From positions 4,470,001 through 4,534,000 of the forward strand of contig NZ_CP018870.1 in the NCBI RefSeq assembly GCF_001941845.1: a stretch of 64,000 bases of DNA. The letters are read 5' to 3'. The notes beneath the pieces are model-generated. The model did not search any database, was not told the origin of the DNA, and saw nothing but the letters and a program-made list of their open reading frames with translations. The position numbers were made by a program, and so were the translations under genes. Positions 56,482-64,000 of this stretch are shown piece by piece; position 1 is the stretch's first letter; each line of letters opens with the position of its first letter. This DNA is from Streptomyces sp. TN58. Its GTDB lineage: Bacteria; Actinomycetota; Actinomycetes; Streptomycetales; Streptomycetaceae.

Positions 56482-57540
56482 TTGCGCCGGATCACCAGGA
56501 TCGCCACCGTGGGCATCGCGTCCGCGGCGCTGGCCCTCTCGGCCACCGCCTGTGGCGGTAAGAAGTCCTCTGACGCCTCCTCCTCCCCCTCGGAGTCGGG
56601 TCAGAAGTCCGCAGCCATCGCGTACGACGTTGGTGGCCGCGGCGACCAGTCGTTCAACGACGCCGCCTACGCCGGTCTGAAGAAGGCCGAATCGGACCTG
56701 AAGATCAAGAGTGCCGAGGCGGAGCCCACCGACGGCGAGGGCGAGGCCGACAAGGTCCAGCGCCTCACCGAGCTCGCCCGCAAGGGCAACAACCCGGTCA
56801 TCGGCGTCGGATTCGCCTACGCCCCGGCCATCAAGAAGGTCGCGCCGAAGTTCCCGAACACCACGTTCGGCATCATCGACGACACCCAGGTGACCGGCCC
56901 GAACGTCGCCAACATGGTCTTCAACGAGGAGCAGGGCTCCTACCTGGCCGGCGTCGCCGCCGCCAAGGCGTCCAAGACCGGCACGGTCGGCTTCATCGGC
57001 GGTGTCGAGGTTCCGCTGATCAAGAAGTTCGAGGCGGGCTTCGTCCAGGGCGTGAAGGACACCAACCCGAACGCCAAGGTGCTCACCCAGTACCTCACCC
57101 AGCCGCCGAACATGGAGGGCTTCTCCAAGCCCGACCTGGGCAAGGCCGCCGCGCAGGGCCAGCTCGACGCGGGCGCCGACGTGATCTACGCCGCCGCCGG
57201 CCTCGCCGGCTCCGGTGCCATCGAGGCCGCTTCCGCCAAGGGCAAGTGGGCCATCGGCGTCGACTCCGACCAGTACAACCAGGCCGGTCTGGCGAAGTAC
57301 AAGGACTCCATCCTGACCTCGGTCACCAAGGACGTCTCGGACTCCGTCTTCAACCTGATCAAGTCGGTCGACGACGGCAAGCCCACCACCGGTGAGATCC
57401 GCTACGGCCTGGACAAGGACGGCGTCGGCCTGGCCGACTCCAACCCGAAGTACAAGGAGATGACCGACCTCATCGCCGCGGTGGAGAAGGCCAAGGCCGA
57501 CATCATCGCCAAGAAGATCACGGTCAAGACCGCCCCGTAA
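56482..57540 (+). CDS. BMP-family nucleoside-binding lipoprotein
   Basis: A 352-residue ABC-transporter substrate-binding lipoprotein of the basic membrane protein (BMP/PnrA) family, which binds nucleosides. Lipobox SATAC near residue 24, then a Ser-rich linker; IAYDVGGRGDQSFNDAAYAGLKKAE, VIGVGFAYAPAIKKVAPKFPNT, FIGGVEVPLIKKFEAGFVQGVK and GVDSDQYN are family hallmarks. TTG at 56482 is preceded by AAGGAG with good spacing. It heads the nucleoside import operon; a hairpin after it may let it be made in excess over the membrane parts. Confidence 0.95.
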   Translation: MRRITRIATVGIASAALALSATACGGKKSSDASSSPSESGQKSAAIAYDVGGRGDQSFNDAAYAGLKKAESDLKIKSAEAEPTDGEGEADKVQRLTELARKGNNPVIGVGFAYAPAIKKVAPKFPNTTFGIIDDTQVTGPNVANMVFNEEQGSYLAGVAAAKASKTGTVGFIGGVEVPLIKKFEAGFVQGVKDTNPNAKVLTQYLTQPPNMEGFSKPDLGKAAAQGQLDAGADVIYAAAGLAGSGAIEAASAKGKWAIGVDSDQYNQAGLAKYKDSILTSVTKDVSDSVFNLIKSVDDGKPTTGEIRYGLDKDGVGLADSNPKYKEMTDLIAAVEKAKADIIAKKITVKTAP

Positions 57541-57570
57541 GGCAGTCTCTGACCTGTAGTCCTGGTCTGC

Positions 57571-57610
57571 CGGGGTCCGGGAAGCGGTCGACATCGCTCC
57601 CCGGGCCCCG
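57571..57610 (+). terminator. Hairpin between bmpA and the ABC ATPase gene
   Basis: Arms 57571-57581 and 57600-57610 pair over 11 bases with one mismatch, loop 18 bases. A partial terminator here would explain more binding protein than transporter. Confidence 0.55.
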
Positions 57611-57681
57611 AGGCTCGTTCTGTGATCACTAGTCTGTGACCAAGCAGCCTTCGTGGCCGCGAGTTTTCACTTCCGACAGTG

Positions 57682-57693
57682 CTACGCGCGTAG
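57682..57693. promoter_or_regulatory. Perfect CTACGCGCGTAG operator before the ABC ATPase gene
   Basis: A 12-base perfect palindrome, 81 bases before the ATPase coding start, matching related elements before bmpA and deoA. A TACTTT box at 57711-57716 downstream may be the -10 of an internal promoter. Confidence 0.6.
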
Positions 57694-57773
57694 AAGCATC
57701 GTGGACGCGATACTTTCACTCCCCGCCCTGTCCCCCCTGCCTTCCGCTCCTTTCGCGCCAAGGAGAGTGCGTC

Positions 57774-59432
57774 ATCAACGCGTCCAGCCCGCCCCCCGCC
57801 GTAGAACTGCACGGCATCACAAAGCGCTTCCCCGGCGTCGTCGCCAACAAGGACATCGCGATCACCGTCCGTAAGGGCACGGTCCACGCCCTCATCGGTG
57901 AGAACGGCGCCGGCAAGTCGACCCTGATGAAGATCCTCTACGGCATGCAGAAGCCGGACGAGGGCACCATCGCCATCGACGGGGAACAGGTCGCCTTCAA
58001 CACGCCCGGCGACGCCATCGCCCGCGGCATCGGCATGGTGCACCAGCACTTCATGCTCGCCGACAACCTCACCGTCCTGGAGAACGTCGTTCTCGGCGGC
58101 GAGAAGCTGTACGGCATCGGCGCCAAGGCGCGTAAGAAGATCATGGAGATCTCGGACGCGTACGGTCTCGGCGTGCGGCCCGACGCCCTCGTCGAGGACC
58201 TCGGCGTCGCCGACCGCCAGCGCGTGGAGATCCTCAAGGTCCTCTACCGCGGCGCGAAGATCCTCATCCTCGACGAGCCGACCGCCGTGCTCGTGCCGCA
58301 GGAGGTGGACGCGCTCTTCGACAACCTGCGCGAGCTCAAGTCCGAGGGCCTGACCGTCATCTTCATCTCGCACAAGCTGGGCGAGGTGCTGAAGGTCGCC
58401 GACGACATCACCGTCATCCGGCGCGGCACCACGGTCGGCACCGCCGACCCGAAGACCGCCACCCCCAAGCAGCTCGCCGAGCTGATGGTCGGTGCGGAGC
58501 TGCCCTCGCCCGAGACCCGCGAGTCGACCGTCACGGACGTCCCGATGCTCCAGGTGAGCGGACTGACCGTCGCCGCCGGCGACGCCGTCGTCGCCGAGCC
58601 GGAGGTCCTGGCCCCCGCGGGCGTCCCGGACTCCGCGACCGTCGAGAAGGCCGAGGCCGGCCGCCTCCTCCTGGACGACGTCAGCCTCACCATCCACAAG
58701 GGCGAGATCCTCGGTATCGCGGGCGTCGAGGGCAACGGCCAGACGGAGCTGATCGAGGCCCTGATGGGCATGATGACCCCCGACGCGGGCGTGATCACCC
58801 TCGACGGCGCGGACATCACCAAGACCTCGGTGCGCAAGCGCCGCGAGGGCGGCATCGGCTACATCCCCGAGGACCGCCACCGCCACGGCCTGCTGCTGGA
58901 GTCACCGCTCTGGGAGAACCGCATCCTCGGCCACGTCACCGAGGCGCCCAACTCCAAGAAGGGCATCCTCGACCCGAAGGCGGCCCGCAAGGACACCGAG
59001 CGGATCGTGCGCGAGTACGACGTGCGCACGCCCGGCATCGACGTCACCGCGGCCTCGCTCTCCGGAGGCAACCAGCAGAAGCTGATCGTCGGCCGCGAGA
59101 TGAGCCACAACCCGAAGTTCCTCATCGCCGCCCACCCCACCCGCGGTGTGGACGTCGGCGCGCAGGCGCAGATCTGGGACGCCATCCGGGAAGCCCGCCG
59201 CGAGGGCCTGGCCGTGCTGCTGATCTCCGCCGACCTGGACGAGCTCATCGGCCTGTCCGACACCCTGCGCGTGATCTACCGCGGCCGCCTGGTCGCGGAC
59301 GCCGACCCGGCGACCGTCACCCCCGAGGAGCTGGGCACCGCGATGACGGGCGCCGCCACGGGGCACCTGGAAGCAACCGACAACCACTCCGCCGCTGCCG
59401 ACGGTGACACGACGGAGGACGAGGCCCGATGA
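57774..59432 (+). CDS. Nucleoside ABC transporter ATP-binding protein (two ABC domains)
   Basis: An RbsA/NupO-type protein with two ATP-binding domains. Domain 1: Walker A GENGAGKST, signature-like LGVADRQRVEI, Walker B ILILDEPTAVL. Domain 2: degenerate Walker A GVEGNGQTE, signature LSGGNQQKLIVGREM, and AHPTRGVDVGAQ. The start is odd: AAGGAG lies eight bases before ATC at 57774, where family homology begins (INASSPPPAVELHGITKRFPG), but no ATG, GTG or TTG is there. GTG at 57636 is in frame but has no binding site and would translate through the operator. The next gene overlaps (ATGA). Confidence 0.93.
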   Translation: MNASSPPPAVELHGITKRFPGVVANKDIAITVRKGTVHALIGENGAGKSTLMKILYGMQKPDEGTIAIDGEQVAFNTPGDAIARGIGMVHQHFMLADNLTVLENVVLGGEKLYGIGAKARKKIMEISDAYGLGVRPDALVEDLGVADRQRVEILKVLYRGAKILILDEPTAVLVPQEVDALFDNLRELKSEGLTVIFISHKLGEVLKVADDITVIRRGTTVGTADPKTATPKQLAELMVGAELPSPETRESTVTDVPMLQVSGLTVAAGDAVVAEPEVLAPAGVPDSATVEKAEAGRLLLDDVSLTIHKGEILGIAGVEGNGQTELIEALMGMMTPDAGVITLDGADITKTSVRKRREGGIGYIPEDRHRHGLLLESPLWENRILGHVTEAPNSKKGILDPKAARKDTERIVREYDVRTPGIDVTAASLSGGNQQKLIVGREMSHNPKFLIAAHPTRGVDVGAQAQIWDAIREARREGLAVLLISADLDELIGLSDTLRVIYRGRLVADADPATVTPEELGTAMTGAATGHLEATDNHSAAADGDTTEDEAR

Positions 59433-60544
59433 AGACATTCGACAAGGACCGGCTGATGCTCGCCATCGCCGGGCCCCTGCTCGCGCTGGTCAGCGCCTTC
59501 GTGCTGACCATGATCGTGCTGGCGGCGACGGGCATCAACCCGATCGAGCCGCTGCGCATCATGGTCGAGAACGGCGGCTACGAGGACGTCCAGATCCTCA
59601 TCGTCAACCAGACCGGCACGTACTACCTGGCAGCCCTGGCCGTCGCCATCGGCTTCCGGATGAACCTCTTCAACATCGGCGTCGACGGCCAGTACCGCCT
59701 CGCCGCGATGATCTCCGCGCTGGTCGGCACGGCCGTAACGCTGCCCGGCCCGCTGCACATCCTGGTGATCGTCGTCGTCGCGATGCTGACCGGTGCCTTC
59801 TGGTCCGGTATCGCGGGTGTCCTGAAGGCCAAGCGAGGCGTCAGCGAGGTCGTCTCGACGATCATGCTCAACGCCATCGCCACCAGCCTCATCGCCTGGC
59901 TGATCCTTCCGAAGAACCTCGGCGTGCAGGTGGAGGGCTCCAACGACCTCACCACCGGTGAGATCGCCGAGTCCGGCTGGTTCCCGGCCGTCTCCATGGG
60001 CGACTCGGGGGAGATCTACGGCTTCACCTTCATCGCCTTCGCCCTCGGCGTCGTCTACTGGTTCGTGCTCAACCGCACCCGCTTCGGCTTCGACCTGCGC
60101 GCCAGCGGCGCCAGCGAGTCCGCCGCGGCGGCCTCCGGCGTCGACTCCAAGAAGATGATCATCACCGCGATGCTCATCTCCGGTGCCGTCGCCGGCCTGT
60201 CCGGCATGCCGGTGCTGCTGGGCGAGACCCACACGTACAACCTCGGCTTCCCCGTGGGCGTCGGCTTCACCGGCATCACCATCGCCCTGCTCGGCCGCAA
60301 CAGCCCCGTCGGCATGCTCTTCGCCGCCCTCCTGATGGCCTTCATCGACAAGGCGTCCGCCGGCCTCGACACGGAGGGTTACGCCAGGGAGATCGGCACG
60401 ATCATGAAGGGCCTGATCGTGATCGCCGTCGTCGTCTCCTACGAGCTGATCCGCCGCTACGGCATCCGCCGTCAGCAGCAGAAGGTCGGCGAGGAGCTGG
60501 CCGCGGGCCACGCCATGAAGACCGAGAAGGAGGCCGCGGCGTGA
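59429..60544 (+). CDS. Nucleoside ABC transporter permease 1
   Basis: A 371-residue permease of the branched-chain/nucleoside family (BPD_transp_2) with about nine to ten helices. Family signature: AVAIGFRMNLFNIGVDGQYRLAAM, VLKAKRGVSEVVSTIMLNAIA, LRASGASESAAAASGVD and GFTGITIALLGRNSPVGML. ATG overlaps the ATPase stop, and its own stop overlaps the next start (GTGA), so the three are coupled. Confidence 0.95.
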   Translation: MKTFDKDRLMLAIAGPLLALVSAFVLTMIVLAATGINPIEPLRIMVENGGYEDVQILIVNQTGTYYLAALAVAIGFRMNLFNIGVDGQYRLAAMISALVGTAVTLPGPLHILVIVVVAMLTGAFWSGIAGVLKAKRGVSEVVSTIMLNAIATSLIAWLILPKNLGVQVEGSNDLTTGEIAESGWFPAVSMGDSGEIYGFTFIAFALGVVYWFVLNRTRFGFDLRASGASESAAAASGVDSKKMIITAMLISGAVAGLSGMPVLLGETHTYNLGFPVGVGFTGITIALLGRNSPVGMLFAALLMAFIDKASAGLDTEGYAREIGTIMKGLIVIAVVVSYELIRRYGIRRQQQKVGEELAAGHAMKTEKEAAA

Positions 60545-61803
60545 GCGCCAGCACCGTTTCCACGAAGAAGGCGGCGCCCGCCCCGGGCGGCCGCAAGAAG
60601 CTCACCCTGCCCTGGATCCTGCTGATCATCGCGGGCGGCCTCGCGCTCGTCTCGCTGGTCCGTGTGATCTCCGGGGCCAACGACCTCACCTCCGTCGGCC
60701 AGGTCTCCGGCGCCCTCTCCCTCGCCGTGCCGATCGGCCTGGCCGGTCTCGGCGGCCTGTGGGCCGAGCGCGCGGGCGTCGTCAACATCGGTCTCGAAGG
60801 CATGATGATCCTCGGCACCTGGTTCGGTGCCTGGGCCGGCTACCAGTGGGGCCCCTGGACCGGTGTGCTCGTCGGCATCGTCGGCGGCGCCGTCGGCGGC
60901 CTGCTGCACGCGATCATCACGGTCACGTTCAACGTCAACCACATCGTCTCGGGTGTGGCCATCAACATCCTGGCGCTGGGCTTCACCCAGTACCTGTCGA
61001 ACTTCACGTTCGCCGAGGCCCCGGGCGGCTCCTCCAAGCAGTCCCCGCAGGTCGAGCCGATCACCAAGATCACCATTCCGGGCCTCTCGGACTGGATGGC
61101 CGACCTCCAGGCCCAGCACTGGTTCTTCGTCTCGGACCTCGCCGGCGTCATCGGCGGCCTGATCACCGAGATCTCGCTGCTGACCATCGTGGCCCTGCTG
61201 CTGATCCCCGCCACCTGGTGGGTGCTGTGGCGGACGTCCTTCGGTCTGCGCCTGCGCTCCTGCGGTGAGAACCCGATCGCCGCCGAGTCCCTCGGCGTCA
61301 ACGTCTACAAGTACAAGTACATCGCCGTGGTCGTCTCCGGCGCCCTCGCCGGCCTCGGCGGCGTGTACCTGTGCGAGGTCGCCAGCCCCATCTACCAGGA
61401 GGGCCAGACCGGCGGCCGCGGCTACATCGGCCTCGCCGCGATGATCTTCGGCAACTGGATGCCGGGCGGCATGGCGCTGGGCGCGGGCCTGTTCGGCTTC
61501 ATCGACAGCCTCAAGCTGCGCGGTGGCGCCGAGAACGTCCACGCGATGCTGCTGCTGATCGCGATCCTGCTGGTCATCGTCTGCGTCTGGCAGCTCTACA
61601 AGAAGAAGTACATCCAGGCCGGCATCTCGGCGGCCTTCGCCGCGCTGCTGTTCGTCTGGTACGCGACGACGGACCAGGTGCCGAGCCAGTTCGTCGACGC
61701 GGCCCCGTACCTGACCACGCTGCTCGTGCTCGCCCTGTCGGCGCAGCGCCTGCGGATGCCCAAGGCGGACGGCATGCCGTACCGCAAGGGCCAGGGCAAG
61801 TGA
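60541..61803 (+). CDS. Nucleoside ABC transporter permease 2
   Basis: A 420-residue permease, paralogous to permease 1, with about ten helices: LGGLWAERAGVVNIGLEGMMILG, HAIITVTFNVNHIVSGVAINILALGFTQYL, GLRLRSCGENPIAAESLGVNV and YIGLAAMIFGNWMPGGMAL. The two permeases form the membrane channel that takes nucleosides from the BMP lipoprotein. Stop overlaps the cdd start (GTGA). Confidence 0.95.
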   Translation: MSASTVSTKKAAPAPGGRKKLTLPWILLIIAGGLALVSLVRVISGANDLTSVGQVSGALSLAVPIGLAGLGGLWAERAGVVNIGLEGMMILGTWFGAWAGYQWGPWTGVLVGIVGGAVGGLLHAIITVTFNVNHIVSGVAINILALGFTQYLSNFTFAEAPGGSSKQSPQVEPITKITIPGLSDWMADLQAQHWFFVSDLAGVIGGLITEISLLTIVALLLIPATWWVLWRTSFGLRLRSCGENPIAAESLGVNVYKYKYIAVVVSGALAGLGGVYLCEVASPIYQEGQTGGRGYIGLAAMIFGNWMPGGMALGAGLFGFIDSLKLRGGAENVHAMLLLIAILLVIVCVWQLYKKKYIQAGISAAFAALLFVWYATTDQVPSQFVDAAPYLTTLLVLALSAQRLRMPKADGMPYRKGQGK

Positions 61804-62198
61804 CCGCGGAGCACGCGGTGGACTGGGAAGCCCTGCGGACGTACGCCCGGGAAGCGATGACCCGGGCGTACGCTCCCTACTCGGGCTTCCCGGTCGGGGT
61901 CGCGGCCCTCGTGGACGACGGCCGCATCGTGACCGGCTGCAACGTCGAGAACGCCAGCTACGGGCTGGGCCTGTGCGCCGAGTGCGGACTGGTCTCCTCC
62001 CTCCAGGCCACGGGCGGCGGCCGCCTCACGCACTTCACCTGCGTGGACGGCAAGGGCGAGATCCTCGTCCCGTGCGGGCGCTGCCGCCAGCTGCTCTACG
62101 AGTTCGGCGGCGACGAGCTGCTGGTGGAGACCCCGGACGGGATCCTGCCGCTCGCGGCGATGCTGCCGCAGGCCTTCGGACCCGACCACCTGAGATAG
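61800..62198 (+). CDS. cdd: Cytidine deaminase
   Basis: A 132-residue homotetrameric-type cytidine deaminase. Zinc and catalytic motifs: CAEC in NASYGLGLCAECGLV (Cys ligand and catalytic Glu) and PCGRCRQ (two Cys ligands), with the substrate-binding CNVENASY. It converts cytidine and deoxycytidine to uridine and deoxyuridine. Coupled to permease 2 by GTGA, so imported nucleosides are handled at once. A hairpin follows. Confidence 0.97.
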   Translation: MTAEHAVDWEALRTYAREAMTRAYAPYSGFPVGVAALVDDGRIVTGCNVENASYGLGLCAECGLVSSLQATGGGRLTHFTCVDGKGEILVPCGRCRQLLYEFGGDELLVETPDGILPLAAMLPQAFGPDHLR

Positions 62199-62204
62199 CC
62201 GTGC

Positions 62205-62241
62205 CGACGGCCCTTCGCCCCTGCCGGGCGGAGGGCCGTCG
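62205..62241 (+). terminator. Hairpin between cdd and deoA
   Basis: CGACGGCCCT (62205-62214) pairs with AGGGCCGTCG (62232-62241) and the stem can extend inward. It separates deoA from the transport operon. Confidence 0.65.
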
Positions 62242-62285
62242 TACTTCCGTTCGCACTTCCCCTTCCCGAACCCCTCTCCCTCTCT

Positions 62286-62297
62286 CTATGCGCGTAG
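62286..62297. promoter_or_regulatory. CTATGCGCGTAG operator before deoA
   Basis: One mismatch from the perfect palindrome at 57682; lies 14 bases before the deoA ATG, so a bound protein could block elongation or the binding site. Confidence 0.55.
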
Positions 62298-62310
62298 AAA
62301 GAAGCACCAC

Positions 62311-63588
62311 ATGGACGTCATCTCCGTCATCCGGACCAAGCGGGACCGCGGTGAGCTGAGCCCCGAGCAGATCGACTGGGTCATCGACGCCTACACCCGC
62401 GGCGTCGTGGCCGACGAGCAGATGTCCGCGCTGGCGATGGCCATCCTGCTCAACGGCATGAACCGCACCGAGATCGCCCGCTGGACGGCGGCGATGATCG
62501 CCTCCGGCGAGCGCATGAACTTCGACGCGCTGTCCCGTCCCACCGCCGACAAGCACTCCACGGGCGGCGTCGGCGACAAGATCACCCTCCCGCTGGCCCC
62601 GCTCGTCGCCGCGTGCGGCGCCGCCGTGCCGCAGCTGTCGGGCCGCGGCCTCGGCCACACCGGCGGCACCCTCGACAAGCTGGAGTCCATCCCCGGCTGG
62701 CGCGCACTGCTTTCCAACGAGGAGATGATGCACGTCCTCGACACCACCGGCGCGGTCATCTGCGCGGCGGGCGACGGCCTGGCCCCGGCCGACAAGAAGC
62801 TGTACGCGCTGCGCGACGTCACCGGCACGGTCGAGGCGATCCCGCTGATCGCCTCCTCGATCATGTCGAAGAAGATCGCCGAGGGCACGGGCTCGCTCGT
62901 CCTGGACGTCAAGGTCGGCTCCGGCGCCTTCATGAAGAACATCGAGGACGCTCGCGAGCTGGCCCGCACCATGGTCGGCCTCGGCACCGACTCGGGCGTC
63001 AAGACCGTCGCGCTCCTCACGGACATGTCCACCCCGCTCGGCCTGACCGCCGGCAACGCCCTCGAAGTCCGCGAGTCGGTCGAGGTCCTGGCGGGCGGCG
63101 GCCCCGCCGACGTCGTCGAGCTGACCATCGCGCTGGCCAAGGAGATGCTGGACGCGGCGGGCATCAAGGACGCCGACCCGGCGAAGGCCCTGGCCGACGG
63201 CTCCGCGATGGACCACTGGCGCCGGATGATCGCGGCCCAGGGCGGCGACCCGGACGCGGCCCTCCCGGTCGCACGCGAGCAGCACGTCGTCACCGCCCCC
63301 GAGTCGGGCGTCCTGACCCGCCTGGACGCGTACGGCGTGGGTGTCGGCGCCTGGCGCCTCGGTGCGGGCCGCGCCCGCAAGGAGGACCCGGTGCAGGCGG
63401 GCGCCGGCATCGAGCTGCACGCGAAGCCGGGCGACACCGTCACGGCCGGCCAGCCGCTGATGACCCTGCACACGGACACCCCGGAGAAGTTCGACTACGC
63501 CCTGGCGGCGCTGGACGGCTCCTTCGACATCGCCGCGGCCGGTACGGCCTTCGCCGCCACGCCGATCGTCCTGGACCGCATCGCCTGA
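62311..63588 (+). CDS. deoA: Thymidine (pyrimidine-nucleoside) phosphorylase
   Basis: A 425-residue nucleoside phosphorylase that splits thymidine, deoxyuridine or uridine with phosphate to base and sugar phosphate. Signature: KHSTGGVGDKITLPLAPLVAACG, SGRGLGHTGGTLDKLESIPG and VGSGAFMK. The N-terminal helical, central glycosyl-transferase-type and C-terminal domains are all present, so it is full length. ATG at 62311, weak AAGAAG site. Own control by the upstream palindrome; a hairpin follows. With Cdd it finishes pyrimidine nucleoside breakdown. Confidence 0.97.
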   Translation: MDVISVIRTKRDRGELSPEQIDWVIDAYTRGVVADEQMSALAMAILLNGMNRTEIARWTAAMIASGERMNFDALSRPTADKHSTGGVGDKITLPLAPLVAACGAAVPQLSGRGLGHTGGTLDKLESIPGWRALLSNEEMMHVLDTTGAVICAAGDGLAPADKKLYALRDVTGTVEAIPLIASSIMSKKIAEGTGSLVLDVKVGSGAFMKNIEDARELARTMVGLGTDSGVKTVALLTDMSTPLGLTAGNALEVRESVEVLAGGGPADVVELTIALAKEMLDAAGIKDADPAKALADGSAMDHWRRMIAAQGGDPDAALPVAREQHVVTAPESGVLTRLDAYGVGVGAWRLGAGRARKEDPVQAGAGIELHAKPGDTVTAGQPLMTLHTDTPEKFDYALAALDGSFDIAAAGTAFAATPIVLDRIA

Positions 63589-63609
63589 CCTGCGGCTTCC
63601 CTTTCGGGT

Positions 63610-63643
63610 GAACGGGACCGGTGGACCCCCGCCGGTCCCGTTC
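63610..63643 (+). terminator. Terminator after deoA
   Basis: GAACGGGACCGG (63610-63621) pairs perfectly with CCGGTCCCGTTC (63632-63643), loop ten bases, 21 bases after the deoA stop. Confidence 0.85.
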
Positions 63644-63684
63644 GGCATGCTGGGATCGGTGACGAACCGATTGAGGAGCACACC

Positions 63685-64000
63685 ATGAGCGCACTCACCG
63701 TCCAGCAGGAGCCGCAGGGCGGCGACAGCTGGGAGGGCCTCGTCCGCCTCTGGGAGGAGACGGACTGGCCCGAGGGCTGCAGGGTGGAGATCATCGAGGG
63801 GATCATCACCGTGGCACCACCGCCCGTCAACCACCACAACTACATTGCCGTCAAAGTGCAGCGGGCTCTGATGTCCGTGCTGCCGGAGGACTGCGAGATC
63901 TACCAGACCCTCAATGTGGCCGTACCCTCCCGCAGCGGGCTGTTCATCCCGGACCTGGTCGTGGCCCCCGACGATGTGGTTCTGGAGGACGCCAATTACG
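63685..64000 (+). CDS. Partial Uma2-family (DUF820) nuclease-like protein
   Basis: Starts at ATG 63685 after GAGGAG and runs off the window edge (105 codons visible). The sequence MSALTVQQEPQGGD, RVEIIEGIITVAPPPVNHHNYIAVKVQRAL and FIPDLVVAPDDV is typical of the Uma2 family, PD-(D/E)xK-fold putative restriction endonucleases that are often multicopy in Streptomyces; E in EIIEG and D in IPDLVV are the expected metal ligands. Cellular role unknown. The C-terminal half is not in the window. Confidence 0.88.
   Translation, partial: MSALTVQQEPQGGDSWEGLVRLWEETDWPEGCRVEIIEGIITVAPPPVNHHNYIAVKVQRALMSVLPEDCEIYQTLNVAVPSRSGLFIPDLVVAPDDVVLEDANY

Noticed and set aside
57636..57773. N-terminal extension of the ABC ATPase from GTG 57636
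   Set aside because: No binding site, no family homology in the extra residues, and it contains the operator palindrome.

Overview
The window is high-GC (about 70 percent or more), with codons ending in G or C, GTG and TTG starts, GGAGG-type ribosome binding sites, tightly overlapping operons and long GC-rich hairpins between genes. Gene content and order (sucCD, purN-purH, folD-DUF3017-mdh, glyA, trpS, sdhCDAB, a nucleoside ABC operon) are those of the conserved chromosome core of Streptomyces. No tRNA, rRNA, CRISPR array, transposase or phage gene was seen. Two genes are cut by the window edges: an M23-peptidase-like N-terminus at the left and a Uma2-type nuclease at the right.

Layout. 1-10.5 kb: an alpha/beta hydrolase, a stand-alone B12-binding mutase subunit, and a five-gene module in two divergent arms (SWIM zinc finger and DUF5691 leftward; MoxR AAA ATPase, DUF5682 and VWA protein rightward). 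10.7-22.5 kb: sucCD, an unusual XRE/sigma-like membrane protein, a DUF6350 membrane protein, purN-purH, folD-DUF3017 and mdh, i.e. TCA cycle, purine and one-carbon metabolism. 22.6-31.8 kb: a three-gene membrane operon in which two neighbours share an amyloid-like motif, an AhpD-like protein divergent from a MocR regulator, an EamA transporter, a lipoprotein plus glutathionylspermidine-synthase-like pair, and an ornithine aminotransferase. 31.9-41 kb: glyA behind a ZTP riboswitch, trpS, a 2'-5' RNA ligase-like protein, a YihY membrane protein, a D,D-carboxypeptidase, a metallophosphoesterase and a peptide-type binding protein. 41-43.4 kb: a small operon (membrane protein, DCC protein, TetR regulator) with two palindromic operators. 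43.6-51.2 kb: sdhCDAB, an OHCU-decarboxylase-like gene, an ECF sigma factor with its probable membrane partner, a candidate 6C-type small RNA and an L,D-transpeptidase lipoprotein. 51.4-56 kb: a methylmalonyl-CoA-mutase-like large subunit without its B12 domain, a LysE exporter, an M20 amidohydrolase and an AT-richer island with two paralogous Cys-containing secreted proteins. 56.4-64 kb: BMP-family nucleoside ABC transporter, cytidine deaminase and thymidine phosphorylase; three promoter regions here carry the same CTACGCGCGTAG-type palindrome.

How it fits together. The core parts link TCA enzymes (SucCD, Mdh, SdhCDAB) with the formyl-tetrahydrofolate economy (PurN, PurH, FolD, GlyA): PurH consumes AICAR, whose triphosphate ZTP is the ligand of the riboswitch in front of glyA. 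The nucleoside block imports and catabolises pyrimidine nucleosides under what looks like one operator type. The least understood parts are the MoxR/VWA module, the three-gene membrane operon with the shared motif, the split B12 mutase and the paired secreted proteins.
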